64,000 nucleotides of DNA, taken from contig NZ_AUKI01000017.1 in NCBI RefSeq assembly GCF_000424665.1, positions 62,001 through 126,000 of the forward strand, given 5' to 3'. The notes below the pieces were generated by a model. The model was not told the origin of the DNA, did not search any database, and was given only the letters and a program-made list of their open reading frames with translations. How positions within the stretch are numbered: the first letter of the stretch is position 1; every line of letters begins with the position of its first letter. Shown piece by piece: positions 35,378-45,412 of the stretch. Made by a program: the position numbers and the translations under genes. This DNA is from Salinimicrobium terrae DSM 17865 (GTDB taxonomy: Bacteria; Bacteroidota; Bacteroidia; Flavobacteriales; Flavobacteriaceae).

Positions 35378-36247
35378 ATGACCAGAAACACCGAACATAA
35401 AAGAAATTTCAGGCAAAAACTCCTGCACAAATACCGACTTGTTATTCTTAATGAAGACACTTTTGAAGAAAAAGTGTCTTTTAAACTTACTCGTCTAAAT
35501 GTTTTTGTGGTGGTAACCCTGTCGGCAATATTGTTGATTGCAGGTACAACCGTGCTCATTGCCTTTACAGGCCTTAGGGAATACATCCCCGGCTACTCCT
35601 CCACCGAGCTACAACAAAGAGCTTTGCACCTGGCTTATAAAACAGATTCCCTTCAAACTGTGGTAGAGCTTAATAACCAATATCTTGGTTCCATTAAACA
35701 GGTACTTTCGGGAGATGTTAAGCCTGCAGAATTTAACCGGGATTCTTTAATGGAATCCCACAGGTTAAATGCCGAAGAGGTAAACCTGAAACCTTCAAAA
35801 GCAGATAGCCTGCTTAGGGAAACCGTAGTGCAGGAGGATAAATATAACTTTCTTGAAACTGCCACCTCCCGAGCCAACTACGCCTTGTTTCCTCCTTTAA
35901 AGGGTCCTTTTTCGGAAGGATATAACATTAAGGAGAAGCATTTCGGAGTAGACATTGTTGCTTCTCATAACGCTCCTGTAAAATCTGTGGCCGATGGGAC
36001 TGTAATCTTTTCAGGATGGACTGCAGAGACAGGGAATGTCATTATCGTGGAGCACAGTTACGGGCTAATTTCTATTTATAAGCACAATTCTTCTCTCACT
36101 AAAGAGCAGGGGGACAGAGTGCAAAGAGGTGAAGTTATAGCAACAGCCGGCTCTACAGGAGAATATTCGACAGGACCTCACCTGCATTTTGAATTGTGGA
36201 GTGAAGGACGCCCCGTAAATCCAACAGATTTTATAGATTTTGAATAA
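35378..36247 (+). CDS. M23 family metallopeptidase (peptidoglycan endopeptidase-like)
   Basis: 289 residues from ATG 35378 (MTRNTEHKRN). A cytoplasmic basic N-terminus precedes a single helix (FVVVTLSAILLIAGTTVLIAFTG), so it is anchored with the enzyme in the periplasm. A helical linker leads to the LytM domain with HFGVDIVASHNAPV (first zinc His and Asp) and the HLHFEL site in GPHLHFELW. It is the usual HxxxD and HxH set, so it should be catalytic. The next gene, GH3, starts 5 bases downstream. Confidence 0.92.
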   Translation: MTRNTEHKRNFRQKLLHKYRLVILNEDTFEEKVSFKLTRLNVFVVVTLSAILLIAGTTVLIAFTGLREYIPGYSSTELQQRALHLAYKTDSLQTVVELNNQYLGSIKQVLSGDVKPAEFNRDSLMESHRLNAEEVNLKPSKADSLLRETVVQEDKYNFLETATSRANYALFPPLKGPFSEGYNIKEKHFGVDIVASHNAPVKSVADGTVIFSGWTAETGNVIIVEHSYGLISIYKHNSSLTKEQGDRVQRGEVIATAGSTGEYSTGPHLHFELWSEGRPVNPTDFIDFE

Positions 36248-36252
36248 ATTTT

Positions 36253-37755
36253 ATGTCAGTTAAATCATTTGCAGCCAAAATATTCGCAGCCTACGTTCGA
36301 CGCCAGATTGATGTCTGGGCTACCAAACCGGTAGAGACTCAAAAAAGGGTTTTTGAAGGCCTGTTAAAGAAAGCAGCCAATACAGAGTTTGGTAAAGATC
36401 ATGGATTCAGAAACATTTCGAGCTATAGGGAATATGCAGCCCGGGTGCCGGTGAGAGACTATGAAGACTTGAAACCATACGTTGAAAAGGTGGTGGCCGG
36501 AGAAAAAGATATTTTATGGCCGGGAAAACCTATTTTCTTTGCCAAGACTTCTGGAACTACCAGTGGGGCTAAGTACATTCCGCTTACAAAGGAATCCATG
36601 CCCACTCATATTGATGCAGCCCGAAATGCCATTTTGTGTTATATCAACGACACGGGGAATTCTGGCTTTGTAGACGGGAAAATGATCTTTTTACAGGGTA
36701 GTCCCGAGCTGGACGAAAAGAATGGAATTAAACTTGGAAGGCTCTCCGGCATAGCTGCACATTATGTTCCCGGTTATCTCCAACGCAATCGCATGCCGTC
36801 CTGGAAGACTAATATTATTGAAGATTGGGAAACTAAAGTAGAAGCAGTTGTTGATGAAACCGTTAAGGAGGATATGACCGTGATAAGCGGGATACCATCA
36901 TGGGTTCACATGTATTTTGAAAGACTACAGGCAAGAACCGGGAAAAAAGTAGGAGAAATTTTTCCTAATTTCAATCTGTTTATTTACGGTGGTGTAAATT
37001 TTGAACCGTATCGTGCTAAATTTGAAAACCTTATTGGTCGTAAAGTTGACAGCATAGAGTTGTTCCCGGCGTCTGAAGGATTTTTTGCCTTTCAGGACAG
37101 GCAGAATGAGAAGGGAATGCTTCTGTTATTGAATTCCGGAATCTTCTATGAGTTCATAAAAGCCAATGAATTCTATTTAGATAATCCCCGGCGATACACA
37201 ATAGGAGAGGTGGAACTTTACAAGAATTATGTGATGATCATCTCTACTTCCGCAGGATTGTGGGCGTATGATATTGGAGATACCGTACAATTTACTTCGC
37301 TGGTTCCGTACAGAGTGATCGTTTCGGGAAGGATTAAGCATTTTATTTCCGCTTTTGGGGAGCACGTGATAGCCAAAGAAGTGGAACAGGCGATGCAGGA
37401 AGCTACTGCCGGTACAGGAGTTCAAATCGCGGAGTTCACTGTCGCACCGCAAATAACTCCCGAAGGTGATCAATTGCCTTACCACGAGTGGTTCATAGAA
37501 TTTGAAGAAGAACCCGAAGATTTGAATATTTTTGCAACAGCTTTAGACCATTCGCTTCGGCAGCAAAATTCATATTACCTGGATTTGATCGAAGGAAAGA
37601 TCCTTCAGCAGTTAAAGATAAGTCGGGTTTCCGCAAACGGTTTTCATCAATATATGAAATCTATTGGAAAACTGGGCGGACAAAACAAATTACCAAGGCT
37701 CTCAAATGATCGCAAGATTGCCGAAGCTTTGGAAAATATAAAAAATAGAAAATAA
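36253..37755 (+). CDS. GH3-family acyl-adenylate/acyl-amido synthetase
   Basis: A 500-residue protein of the GH3 (auxin-responsive) superfamily of adenylate-forming enzymes. It shows the P-loop-like FFAKTSGTTSGAKYIPLT, the acyl-binding NLFIYGGVNFEPY and the YDIGDTVQFTS plus ISAFGEHVIAKEVEQAM hinge region. Plant GH3 proteins conjugate amino acids to acyl acids. The bacterial substrate is unknown. It sits 5 bases after M23 and 3 bases before the DUF6909-like gene, in a run leading to dTDP-rhamnose synthesis, so an envelope role is an inference. Confidence 0.88.
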   Translation: MSVKSFAAKIFAAYVRRQIDVWATKPVETQKRVFEGLLKKAANTEFGKDHGFRNISSYREYAARVPVRDYEDLKPYVEKVVAGEKDILWPGKPIFFAKTSGTTSGAKYIPLTKESMPTHIDAARNAILCYINDTGNSGFVDGKMIFLQGSPELDEKNGIKLGRLSGIAAHYVPGYLQRNRMPSWKTNIIEDWETKVEAVVDETVKEDMTVISGIPSWVHMYFERLQARTGKKVGEIFPNFNLFIYGGVNFEPYRAKFENLIGRKVDSIELFPASEGFFAFQDRQNEKGMLLLLNSGIFYEFIKANEFYLDNPRRYTIGEVELYKNYVMIISTSAGLWAYDIGDTVQFTSLVPYRVIVSGRIKHFISAFGEHVIAKEVEQAMQEATAGTGVQIAEFTVAPQITPEGDQLPYHEWFIEFEEEPEDLNIFATALDHSLRQQNSYYLDLIEGKILQQLKISRVSANGFHQYMKSIGKLGGQNKLPRLSNDRKIAEALENIKNRK

Positions 37756-37758
37756 TTT

Positions 37759-39507
37759 ATGGGTAATTTAAAATTACAGGGACGCACAAGGGCTCAGGAA
37801 AGTTCTAATGCAATTGAAAGAATGTATATCACGATGCGTCATCTTTTTAACCGTGGGTTCTACAAACCTATGGGAGTGTCCGGTGAAACTTTGCGCGAAT
37901 CCTTACTAATACTTAGGCCGGAGATATATGGATCTGTAGCCGAAGAAAAAGTGGAATTGCACGGTCTTTTATACGTGATGGACAGGCTCCCGTTAGGGAT
38001 AGAGGAATGTCGTTTTATTAATCTTACCAGCGATGAAGGCTATGGTAATTCTCATTTTAAACCTATTGTGCCGCCAAAGAGGCGCAGGAACTGCTACAGG
38101 ATTGATGAGGAGCAAATGAATATTGAGATCACCCGTGGACGATCAGAAATATATGATATTCTTACCCACTTAACTTTTCTATTTATCGAATCTCATAAGG
38201 TCATGAGACGGATTCTTATAGATGAGGAAGGAGAAGTTTCCCGGGATTGGCAAAAGCTGGAGATTGCTGTGACTCAAATGGAGCCTCTTAACCAGGCACA
38301 GCGGGAAGTTGCTCTCACTCACACAGCAAATATTTTGGGTCGCACCTTTCAGGAAGTGAGCACGATTTATCCATTTTTTAGTACCCCGTCCAGTCCCGAG
38401 AGGTTTCTGGATATCATCTATTATTTAGGTAAACTGGCAATAGATGAGATGGTCAACAACAATAAACGGATTGTGACTTTTAGTCCTGTTCTACGAGAAC
38501 GTTTGGGACATCATATTCACGGCGAAATCTGGGCAAATAAGGTGAAGGAGGTCCTCTTGGAAAAAAATCTTATGAACCGTCCTCTACATATAATTAGTGC
38601 AAATATGCACAGTGTCATGAACACATTATATGCTTCGGAATCTTTAAAAACCGAACTGAAGAAAAAATCGCTTTCAGGAATTTACGAGGATCTTAGCAAC
38701 AACGCCAACGGCCAGCTAAGGATGAAGGTGATGAAAAATGCAGTTTCTGAAGGAATGGTTTTCATAGAAGATACCAGCGGCGCCAATATTGATGTTCAGA
38801 TATTTGACTCGGCGAAAATGTCTGAAGTTAATTCAAAGTTTAAGCTGGATCGAAAAATGAAGGACGACGAGAAGCCGGTGATCATGGTGATGGATTACGC
38901 TTTTGGAGAACAGGCTTATGAAACCATGGACGAAATGCTAAAACCATACGAATCCGAGCATGGAAAAATCCACCTCAATGTAGCCTCCATTTCGATTATG
39001 GGAAAAGCCGGAATTCTGGTGGGTGGCAAGGGAGATATTATGATTCCGTCAGCTCACTTGTTTGAAGGAACGGCCGATAATTACCCTTTTCACAATGAAT
39101 TGTCAAAAGAAGATCTTGAAGGTAACGGAATACATGTATGCGACGGCTCAATGATCACTGTTTTGGGAACTTCCCTTCAGAATAAAGATATTCTTAAGTT
39201 TTTCCATGAATCCACATGGAATGTGGTAGGATTGGAGATGGAGGGGGCACATTACCAGAAAGCGGTACAGGCAGCAGCCCGTTTGAGAAAAAACATCAGT
39301 GAAGACGTCAAGGTGAGGTATGCCTATTATGCTTCAGATAATCCTTTGGAAACCGGAAGCACTCTTGCTTCAGGGGGATTAGGAACAACGGGAGTGAAAC
39401 CTACTTATTTGATCACAGAGAAAATCCTTGAGCAAATATTTGAAGTTCCGAAGGAATCAGATAAAAAGAAAAATTCAGAAAAAAAGGAAACAGTAGATGG
39501 AGAATAA
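37759..39507 (+). CDS. DUF6909-like protein with nucleoside-phosphorylase-type C-terminal domain
   Basis: A 582-residue protein. The N-terminal ~290 residues (MYITMRHLFNRGFYKPMG, LTFLFIESHKVMRRIL) are helical and unrecognised. The C-terminal part, from about residue 380, carries elements of the purine/uridine phosphorylase superfamily: GGKGDIMIPSAHLFEGT (Asp426), VVGLEMEGAHYQKA (Glu493, Glu495) and YYASDNPLETG (Asp527), as in MTAN/AMP nucleosidase. The catalytic-type residues are retained. The DUF number is from memory. It overlaps rfbB by 11 bases. Confidence 0.7.
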   Translation: MGNLKLQGRTRAQESSNAIERMYITMRHLFNRGFYKPMGVSGETLRESLLILRPEIYGSVAEEKVELHGLLYVMDRLPLGIEECRFINLTSDEGYGNSHFKPIVPPKRRRNCYRIDEEQMNIEITRGRSEIYDILTHLTFLFIESHKVMRRILIDEEGEVSRDWQKLEIAVTQMEPLNQAQREVALTHTANILGRTFQEVSTIYPFFSTPSSPERFLDIIYYLGKLAIDEMVNNNKRIVTFSPVLRERLGHHIHGEIWANKVKEVLLEKNLMNRPLHIISANMHSVMNTLYASESLKTELKKKSLSGIYEDLSNNANGQLRMKVMKNAVSEGMVFIEDTSGANIDVQIFDSAKMSEVNSKFKLDRKMKDDEKPVIMVMDYAFGEQAYETMDEMLKPYESEHGKIHLNVASISIMGKAGILVGGKGDIMIPSAHLFEGTADNYPFHNELSKEDLEGNGIHVCDGSMITVLGTSLQNKDILKFFHESTWNVVGLEMEGAHYQKAVQAAARLRKNISEDVKVRYAYYASDNPLETGSTLASGGLGTTGVKPTYLITEKILEQIFEVPKESDKKKNSEKKETVDGE

Positions 39508-40516
39508 AAAATACACGCTGATAACAGGCGGTGCCGGTTTTATAGGTTCAAATTATATTAATCTTTTTATCGAGAATAAAGACACTCATATTGTAAATCT
39601 CGATTTGCTTACTTATGCCGGAGACCTGGGTAATCTTGAGGTGGAAGGACAGGAGAATTATACGTTCGTAAAGGGAGACATAAGTGACAAGGAACTGGTA
39701 AAAAATCTTTTCAAAAAATACCATTTTTCGCAGGTGATAAATTTTGCAGCCGAATCTCATGTGGATAATTCTATTAAAAATCCCGCTGCCTTTGTGGAAA
39801 CCAATATCAACGGTACTTTTAATGTTCTGCAAACTGCCTATTCTCTATGGATGGATGGACCTTTTGAACTGAAAGATGAGTACAGGGATGCTAAATTTCT
39901 CCACGTCTCTACAGATGAGGTCTATGGAACTTTAGGAGCCGAGGGTTTATTTACCGAAGAAACTCCTTACGCTCCTAACAGCCCGTATTCAGCTTCAAAA
40001 GCAGCCTCAGATTTCCTGGTGCGCAGTTATTTCCATACGTATGGACTTCCGGTTTTGACGACCAACTGTTCCAATAATTACGGTCCGCATCAGCATGATG
40101 AAAAATTGATCCCAACGATTATTCGCACGGCACTTAAAAAGCAACCTATTCCTATTTACGGGGATGGAAAGAATGTACGTGACTGGCTTTATGTTGCCGA
40201 TCATTGCAAGGGCATCAAGCTGGTGCTTGAAAAAGGTAAATTTGGAGAAACCTATAACATAGGAGGGCGGAATGAGAGAGAAAACATTTATATCGCTCAA
40301 AAGATCTCCGAAATTTTAGATAAATTAAAGCCCCGGGAAGACGGCAAGAGCTATAAAGAACTTATTACTTTTGTAAAAGACAGACCCGGTCATGATCAAC
40401 GATATGCTATTGATGCATCCAAACTTGAATCGCAGCTAGGCTGGAAAGCCGATGAGAACTTTGAATCGGGCATTGAAAAAACGGTACAGTGGTATCTTGA
40501 AAAGTATAATGCATGA
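39497..40516 (+). CDS. rfbB: dTDP-glucose 4,6-dehydratase
   Basis: A 339-residue extended SDR enzyme. NAD binding is [15 protein letters not shown]. Catalytic residues sit in [10 protein letters not shown] (Thr-Asp-Glu) and YSASKAASD (YxxxK), with [14 protein letters not shown] after it. It makes dTDP-4-keto-6-deoxyglucose, the first dehydration step toward dTDP-L-rhamnose. It overlaps the previous gene by 11 bases and rfbA by 4, in a tight operon. Confidence 0.96.
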   Translation: MENKKYTLITGGAGFIGSNYINLFIENKDTHIVNLDLLTYAGDLGNLEVEGQENYTFVKGDISDKELVKNLFKKYHFSQVINFAAESHVDNSIKNPAAFVETNINGTFNVLQTAYSLWMDGPFELKDEYRDAKFLHVSTDEVYGTLGAEGLFTEETPYAPNSPYSASKAASDFLVRSYFHTYGLPVLTTNCSNNYGPHQHDEKLIPTIIRTALKKQPIPIYGDGKNVRDWLYVADHCKGIKLVLEKGKFGETYNIGGRNERENIYIAQKISEILDKLKPREDGKSYKELITFVKDRPGHDQRYAIDASKLESQLGWKADENFESGIEKTVQWYLEKYNA

Positions 40517-41370
40517 AGGGTATAATTCTGGCAGGAGGATCGGGCACAAGGCTTCACCCGTTGACGCTTACGGTGAGTAAACAGTTAATGCCTGTTTATG
40601 ACAAACCTATGATCTATTATCCGCTGTCAACCCTCATGATGACCGGAATTAGAGAAATCCTCATCATCTCCACTCCAAAAGATTTACCGTTATTCAAGGA
40701 ATTATTGGGCGACGGGAGTCAGTATGGATGTGAATTTCAATTTGAAGTGCAGGACGAACCCCGGGGATTGGCTGAAGCTTTCATTATTGGAGCAAATTTT
40801 ATAGGAAATGATAAAGTGGCTCTTATTCTTGGAGATAATATCTTTTATGGATCGGGACTGGACAAGCTTCTTCAAAACAACAGCAATCCAGACGGAGGGA
40901 TGATTTTTGCATATCATGTTCAGGATCCACAGCGATATGGAGTTGTTGATTTTGATAAGACGGGAAAAGTGATCTCCATTGAAGAAAAACCGGCTTCTCC
41001 CAAATCAAATTTTGCTGTTCCCGGAATATATTTTTATGACAATGAAGTAATTACTATTGCCCGCAACATAAAGCCCTCCGGGCGGCAGGAACTGGAAATT
41101 ACAGATGTTAATAATTCTTATCTTCAACAAGGAAAGCTGCAGGTAAGCATTCTTGATAAAGGTACTGCGTGGCTTGACACAGGAACCTTTGATTCCCTGA
41201 TGAAAGCTGCCCAGTTTGTGCAGGTTATTGAAGAAAGGCAGGGACTGAAGATAGGATCCATAGAAGAAACAGCCTATAAAATGGGTTACATTGACAAACA
41301 ACAACTTCACCGGCTGGCCGAACCTCTGGTCAAAAGCGGATATGGAAATTATCTATTACAACTTGATTAA
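40513..41370 (+). CDS. rfbA: Glucose-1-phosphate thymidylyltransferase
   Basis: A 285-residue nucleotidyltransferase. The nucleotide-binding motif is [15 protein letters not shown], followed by [29 protein letters not shown] contains the Mg-binding Asp and [13 protein letters not shown] the substrate loop. It forms dTDP-glucose from glucose-1-phosphate and dTTP. It starts inside the rfbB stop (ATGA) and leads directly to rfbC. Confidence 0.96.
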   Translation: MKGIILAGGSGTRLHPLTLTVSKQLMPVYDKPMIYYPLSTLMMTGIREILIISTPKDLPLFKELLGDGSQYGCEFQFEVQDEPRGLAEAFIIGANFIGNDKVALILGDNIFYGSGLDKLLQNNSNPDGGMIFAYHVQDPQRYGVVDFDKTGKVISIEEKPASPKSNFAVPGIYFYDNEVITIARNIKPSGRQELEITDVNNSYLQQGKLQVSILDKGTAWLDTGTFDSLMKAAQFVQVIEERQGLKIGSIEETAYKMGYIDKQQLHRLAEPLVKSGYGNYLLQLD

Positions 41371-41371
41371 A

Positions 41372-41920
41372 ATGCTAGAACTGGAACAAACACCTCTAAA
41401 AGATTGTTTTTTACTGAAGCCATCAGTCTTTCAGGACCACCGCGGCACCTTTCTGGAAAGTTTCAGCCAAAGGAGATTTGAAGAAGTTACAGGCCTCCAA
41501 ATGGAATTCGTGCAGGACAATCAATCGTCTTCCAAAAAGGGTGTTTTAAGAGGACTTCATTTTCAGAAGGGAAAATATGCACAATCGAAATTAGTGAGGA
41601 CCGTGGCGGGGAAGGTTCTTGATGTGGTAGTAGATTTAAGACCGCATTCTCCTACATATAAAAAATCATATAAAGCCATCTTAAGTGACGAAAACCATCA
41701 CCAGCTCTTTGTGCCTGCGGGTTTTGCCCATGGTTTTCTTACCCTGTCAGATAAATCTGTATTCGCATATAAATGTGACCAGTACTTTCACAAGGAAGCA
41801 GATGCCGGGGTATATTTTAATGATCCCGAATTCGGTATTGACTGGGAATTTCCCGAGGAGCAACTAATTCTTTCTGAAAAGGATGCAAATCTTCCAACTT
41901 TAATGGAATTAGGCTTATGA
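41372..41920 (+). CDS. rfbC: dTDP-4-dehydrorhamnose 3,5-epimerase
   Basis: A 182-residue RmlC cupin. ATG 41372 is one base after the rfbA stop. It shows FQDHRGTFLESFSQRRFEE, QDNQSSSKKGVLRGLHFQ with the catalytic His in GLHFQ, VVVDLRPHSPTY and FVPAGFAHGFLTLSD. It epimerises the 4-keto sugar at C3 and C5. It overlaps rfbD by 4 bases. Confidence 0.96.
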   Translation: MLELEQTPLKDCFLLKPSVFQDHRGTFLESFSQRRFEEVTGLQMEFVQDNQSSSKKGVLRGLHFQKGKYAQSKLVRTVAGKVLDVVVDLRPHSPTYKKSYKAILSDENHHQLFVPAGFAHGFLTLSDKSVFAYKCDQYFHKEADAGVYFNDPEFGIDWEFPEEQLILSEKDANLPTLMELGL

Positions 41921-42759
41921 GAATTTTAGTTACTGGTGCAGGAGGACAGTTGGGAAAGTGCTTTAAGCAGGCTTCCCAGAACTATCCCGAATTTGATTTT
42001 ACCTTCAAAACATCCGATGATCTGGATCTTTCTCAATTTGCTGTTATTGGAGCTTATCTGCGAAGAGAAAAATTTGACATCTGTATCAATTGTGCAGCCT
42101 ATACAAATGTGGAAAAGGCAGAGAAGGAACAGGAGATGGCTTACCTCATTAATGCAGAAAGTGTAAAAAATCTTGCACAGGACTGTGATGAAACAGGGTG
42201 CACACTCATCCATTTTTCGACCGATTATGTTTTTAACGGTAAGAAGAATTCCCCCTATACTGAAGAAGATCCTACCGAACCGCTGAACGTTTATGGAGCC
42301 TCAAAACTCCTCGGGGAACAGTATATTCAGGAAGCGGCAAAAAAATATTTGATCTTCAGGACTTCCTGGTTGTATTCAGAGATTGGAAAGAATTTTTTTA
42401 ATACGATTCGAGCCAAAGCCGAGGCCGGAGAACCCCTTAATATCACAACTTCCCAAAAAGGGACTCCTACAAATGCTCACGATCTGGCTGCTTTTGTCCT
42501 GGAGCTCGTGGCAAAAAATAAAATGAAGTATGGTTTGTACCACTACAGCAATCTGGGGGAAGCCACCTGGTATGATTTTGCTAGAGAGATCCTAAATTTG
42601 ATGAACTCCGACACAGAACTGAATGAAAACAATGACTTTACAACCCTGGCTGTAAGACCAATCTATAGTGTTTTAAACAAACAGAAAGTACAGGATGTTT
42701 TCGAGCTGCCGGTTCCAGGTTGGAGAGAGAGTCTTAAAGAGCTTTATCAAAAAGTATAA
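41917..42759 (+). CDS. rfbD: dTDP-4-dehydrorhamnose reductase
   Basis: A 280-residue extended SDR. NADPH binding is ILVTGAGGQLGKCFKQA. The motif HFSTDYVFNGKKNSPYTEEDP contains the Thr-Asp-Tyr region and VYGASKLLGE the YxxxK pair. It completes dTDP-L-rhamnose. It overlaps the convergent SRPBCC gene by 13 bases at its 3' end, and no terminator hairpin is visible between them. Confidence 0.95.
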   Translation: MRILVTGAGGQLGKCFKQASQNYPEFDFTFKTSDDLDLSQFAVIGAYLRREKFDICINCAAYTNVEKAEKEQEMAYLINAESVKNLAQDCDETGCTLIHFSTDYVFNGKKNSPYTEEDPTEPLNVYGASKLLGEQYIQEAAKKYLIFRTSWLYSEIGKNFFNTIRAKAEAGEPLNITTSQKGTPTNAHDLAAFVLELVAKNKMKYGLYHYSNLGEATWYDFAREILNLMNSDTELNENNDFTTLAVRPIYSVLNKQKVQDVFELPVPGWRESLKELYQKV

Positions 42760-43406
42760 TCTCTTTCAATAAACCATTTAAAGTTTCTTACATCCTCCTC
42801 AACCATGTCTTCGAACATGGGATTCAGAATACGTGCGGCACTTTCTCCGGCAATTCCACCTGGAGCGTGATAAGAAATGATTACATGTAATTCGGTTCCA
42901 TTTTCCACATCGCGAAACTCTACTTTCCCGGCATTTTCAATGGATGAGCCTGGCAAAGATTGCCAGCCGAGCAATTCATAAGGTCGCTCTTTTACTATCT
43001 CACTTTTCCAACGCAGTGTTCCTACATGTCCCGGTAAATTTGCCTCCCAGACAGAAATGCTGTCATTGAGGCTTTCTACACTTTCCAGGTGCTCCATGAA
43101 CAGAGGAAGATTCTCCAGATTCCGCCAGAAGGTGTAAACCTCTTCGCGGGGCTTGTCAACCAAAATTTTGAGCTGAATATTTACATTGCGGCTGCGGTTA
43201 TCGGGTTTTGTTTTTCCAATCGCATTGTACAGAAAACAGTTCCCCGAAATTCCCCTATAAAGCAAATATCCGGCAAGAACAGCTTCGAGACTGCTTTTCT
43301 TTTCTTTTCCCAGGGCATCATAAAGAAAAAAAGCTCCCGCAAGTAAAGAGGCACCTCTTTCTGCCGGGCTAACATTAGTATATAAGTGACGTAAAAAATT
43401 CCTCAT
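42747..43406 (-). CDS. SRPBCC-family protein with N-terminal DUF2892-like membrane segment
   Basis: A 219-residue protein. Residues 1-65 (NVSPAERGASLLAGAFFLYD, SSLEAVLAGYLLYRGISGNC) match the two-helix DUF2892-like hairpin. From about 75 a START/Bet v1-type domain follows (NVNIQLKILVDKPREEVYTFWRNLENLPLFMEHL...), as in polyketide cyclase/dehydrase-like proteins. A hydrophobic ligand pocket is expected, but the ligand is unknown. It faces the rfb operon convergently. Confidence 0.8.
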   Translation of the reverse strand: MRNFLRHLYTNVSPAERGASLLAGAFFLYDALGKEKKSSLEAVLAGYLLYRGISGNCFLYNAIGKTKPDNRSRNVNIQLKILVDKPREEVYTFWRNLENLPLFMEHLESVESLNDSISVWEANLPGHVGTLRWKSEIVKERPYELLGWQSLPGSSIENAGKVEFRDVENGTELHVIISYHAPGGIAGESAARILNPMFEDMVEEDVRNFKWFIERDYTF

Positions 43407-43582
43407 AGATGTTTTATTTTCTGTTCTTCAGCCTAATTTACTGATATTGCGATCAAAGCTTAGTTTTAGTTTTGCTTAAATTGGGTTAAATTATTCTTAA
43501 ATGGGGCAGAAACGGGAGCAGCCGGTACCTTCATCAATGGCTTAAAGGGTTAATTTTATTATTTTCGGGGTAAAATCAATTA

Positions 43583-44572
43583 ATGAAGAAAAGAATACTC
43601 ATCACCGGCGCTGCCGGTTTTCTCGGTTCTCACCTCTGCGATAAATTTATCAACAAAGGTTTCCACGTGATTGGAATGGACAATCTCATCACGGGTGACA
43701 AAAGAAATATCGAGCATCTTTTTAAACTGGAAAATTTTGAATTCTACCACCATGACGTAACCACCTTTGTGCATGTACCGGGAAATCTCGACTATATACT
43801 GCATTTCGCCTCTCCTGCCAGTCCTATTGATTACCTGAAGATCCCTATTCAAACCCTTAAAGTTGGTTCACTGGGAACCCACAACCTTCTCGGGCTTGCC
43901 ATGGTGAAAAAGGCGAGGATCCTTATAGCTTCTACTTCTGAAGTTTATGGCGATCCACAGGTGCATCCGCAAACCGAAGATTACTATGGAAACGTTAACA
44001 CCATTGGCCCCCGCGGAGTCTATGATGAAGCCAAACGTTTCCAGGAATCAATAACTATGGCTTATCACCGCTTTCATGGCCTTGAAACCCGAATTGTGCG
44101 GATCTTTAACACCTATGGCCCCAGAATGAGATTGAACGATGGAAGAGTTATTCCTGCCTTTATCGGCCAGGCCTTAAGAGGAGAGGATCTAACTGTCTTT
44201 GGTGACGGTTCACAAACCAGGTCCTTCTGCTATGTGGATGACCAGGTGGAGGGGATTTACAGGTTGCTTCTCAGCGATTATTCAGATCCGGTTAATATTG
44301 GAAATCCACATGAAATAACGATCAGGGAATTTGCACAGGAAATCATTAATTTAACTGGTACAGACCAAAAAATCATCTATAAACCTTTACCCGAAGATGA
44401 TCCAATGCAGCGTCAACCCGACATTACCAAAGCTAAAGAAGTTTTGGGATGGGAACCTGAAGTCTCCCGAAGTGAAGGCATGAGAAAGACATACGAATAT
44501 TTCAGAAGTCTTGGTGAAGAAGAACTTTACCGAAGTGAGCATAAGGATTTCTCAAAGCACATTCGAAAATAG
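43583..44572 (+). CDS. NAD-dependent epimerase/dehydratase, UDP-glucuronate decarboxylase (UXS) type
   Basis: A 329-residue extended SDR. It shows [52 protein letters not shown] and [11 protein letters not shown] (YxxxK), with [19 protein letters not shown]. The ASPASPIDY and YGPRM segments are typical of UDP-xylose synthase, which oxidises and decarboxylates UDP-glucuronate. The substrate assignment is from family resemblance. It is followed by a glycosyltransferase, and its stop codon overlaps a dispersed palindrome copy. Confidence 0.88.
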   Translation: MKKRILITGAAGFLGSHLCDKFINKGFHVIGMDNLITGDKRNIEHLFKLENFEFYHHDVTTFVHVPGNLDYILHFASPASPIDYLKIPIQTLKVGSLGTHNLLGLAMVKKARILIASTSEVYGDPQVHPQTEDYYGNVNTIGPRGVYDEAKRFQESITMAYHRFHGLETRIVRIFNTYGPRMRLNDGRVIPAFIGQALRGEDLTVFGDGSQTRSFCYVDDQVEGIYRLLLSDYSDPVNIGNPHEITIREFAQEIINLTGTDQKIIYKPLPEDDPMQRQPDITKAKEVLGWEPEVSRSEGMRKTYEYFRSLGEEELYRSEHKDFSKHIRK

Positions 44573-44635
44573 CATTTTTGAACCCATTTTTTTTGGTTGT
44601 TGGCCGGGATTTTTTATAATGACTAAAACCTGTTA

Positions 44636-45412
44636 ATGAAGAATAAATCTTTGGTTTCAGTCATCATGCCGGTATACAATTCTGCCGGTTTTATAGCGGA
44701 AAGTATTCGCTCTGTACAGAAGCAAACTCATAACGACTGGGAATTACTGGTAATTGACGACGCTTCCAGTGACGGTACTCTTGAAGTCGTGGAAGAACTT
44801 AAGACCAATGACGACCGAATAAAGCTTCATGTACTTCCAACCAACCAGGGAGCCGGTTTTGCCCGGAATATCGGTATAAAAGCTGCTACCGGTGACTTTA
44901 TTTCCTTTCTGGATGCTGATGACCTGTGGAAACCACACAAGCTGGAAAAGCAGCTGAAATTGATGCAGGAGGAAAAAATTCAGGTGTGTTACAGCAGTTA
45001 TGAACTTATAAACGAGGACGGGCAAAGCTTAGACAAACAAATTAGAGCCCTAAATTCACTTTCTTTTGATAAGCTGAAAAAAGCCAATTACATTGGTAAT
45101 CTTACCGGCATTTACAATGCCGGGGCACTGGGGAAAGTTTATTGTCCGCTTATCAGGAAGAGACAGGATTGGGGGTTGTGGCTTCTGGCGGTTCAAAAAG
45201 CTGGTGGGGCTATAGGTATTCAGGAGCCACTGGCCATTTATCGTGAACGTAGCGGTTCTATTTCTCAGAACAAAATAGAAATGCTACAATATAACTACAG
45301 GGTCTATCGAAAAGTGCTGAAATATTCTGCCTCAAAAAGCCTTCTTTGGATGGTTTTATTCCTTTGGGAACAATTATTCATAAAAAGAAGGCGAAAAGTA
45401 GCTTTAAAGTAG
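44636..45412 (+). CDS. Glycosyltransferase family 2
   Basis: A 258-residue GT-A protein. SVIMPVYNSAGFIAESI at the N-terminus and LLVIDDASSDGT bind the nucleotide sugar. FLDADDLWKPHKLEKQL carries the DxD-type metal site. WGLWLLAVQKAGGAIGI and YRERSGSISQ are typical of WcaA-like GT2 enzymes of cell-surface polysaccharides. It ends 9 bases inside the convergent PaaK-like gene. Confidence 0.9.
   Translation: MKNKSLVSVIMPVYNSAGFIAESIRSVQKQTHNDWELLVIDDASSDGTLEVVEELKTNDDRIKLHVLPTNQGAGFARNIGIKAATGDFISFLDADDLWKPHKLEKQLKLMQEEKIQVCYSSYELINEDGQSLDKQIRALNSLSFDKLKKANYIGNLTGIYNAGALGKVYCPLIRKRQDWGLWLLAVQKAGGAIGIQEPLAIYRERSGSISQNKIEMLQYNYRVYRKVLKYSASKSLLWMVLFLWEQLFIKRRRKVALK

Noticed and set aside
43660-43676. 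CACGTG in the UXS-like gene as a parS site
   Set aside because: Flanks are TTTC and ATTG, so the palindrome is not extended beyond the core. It is ordinary coding sequence.
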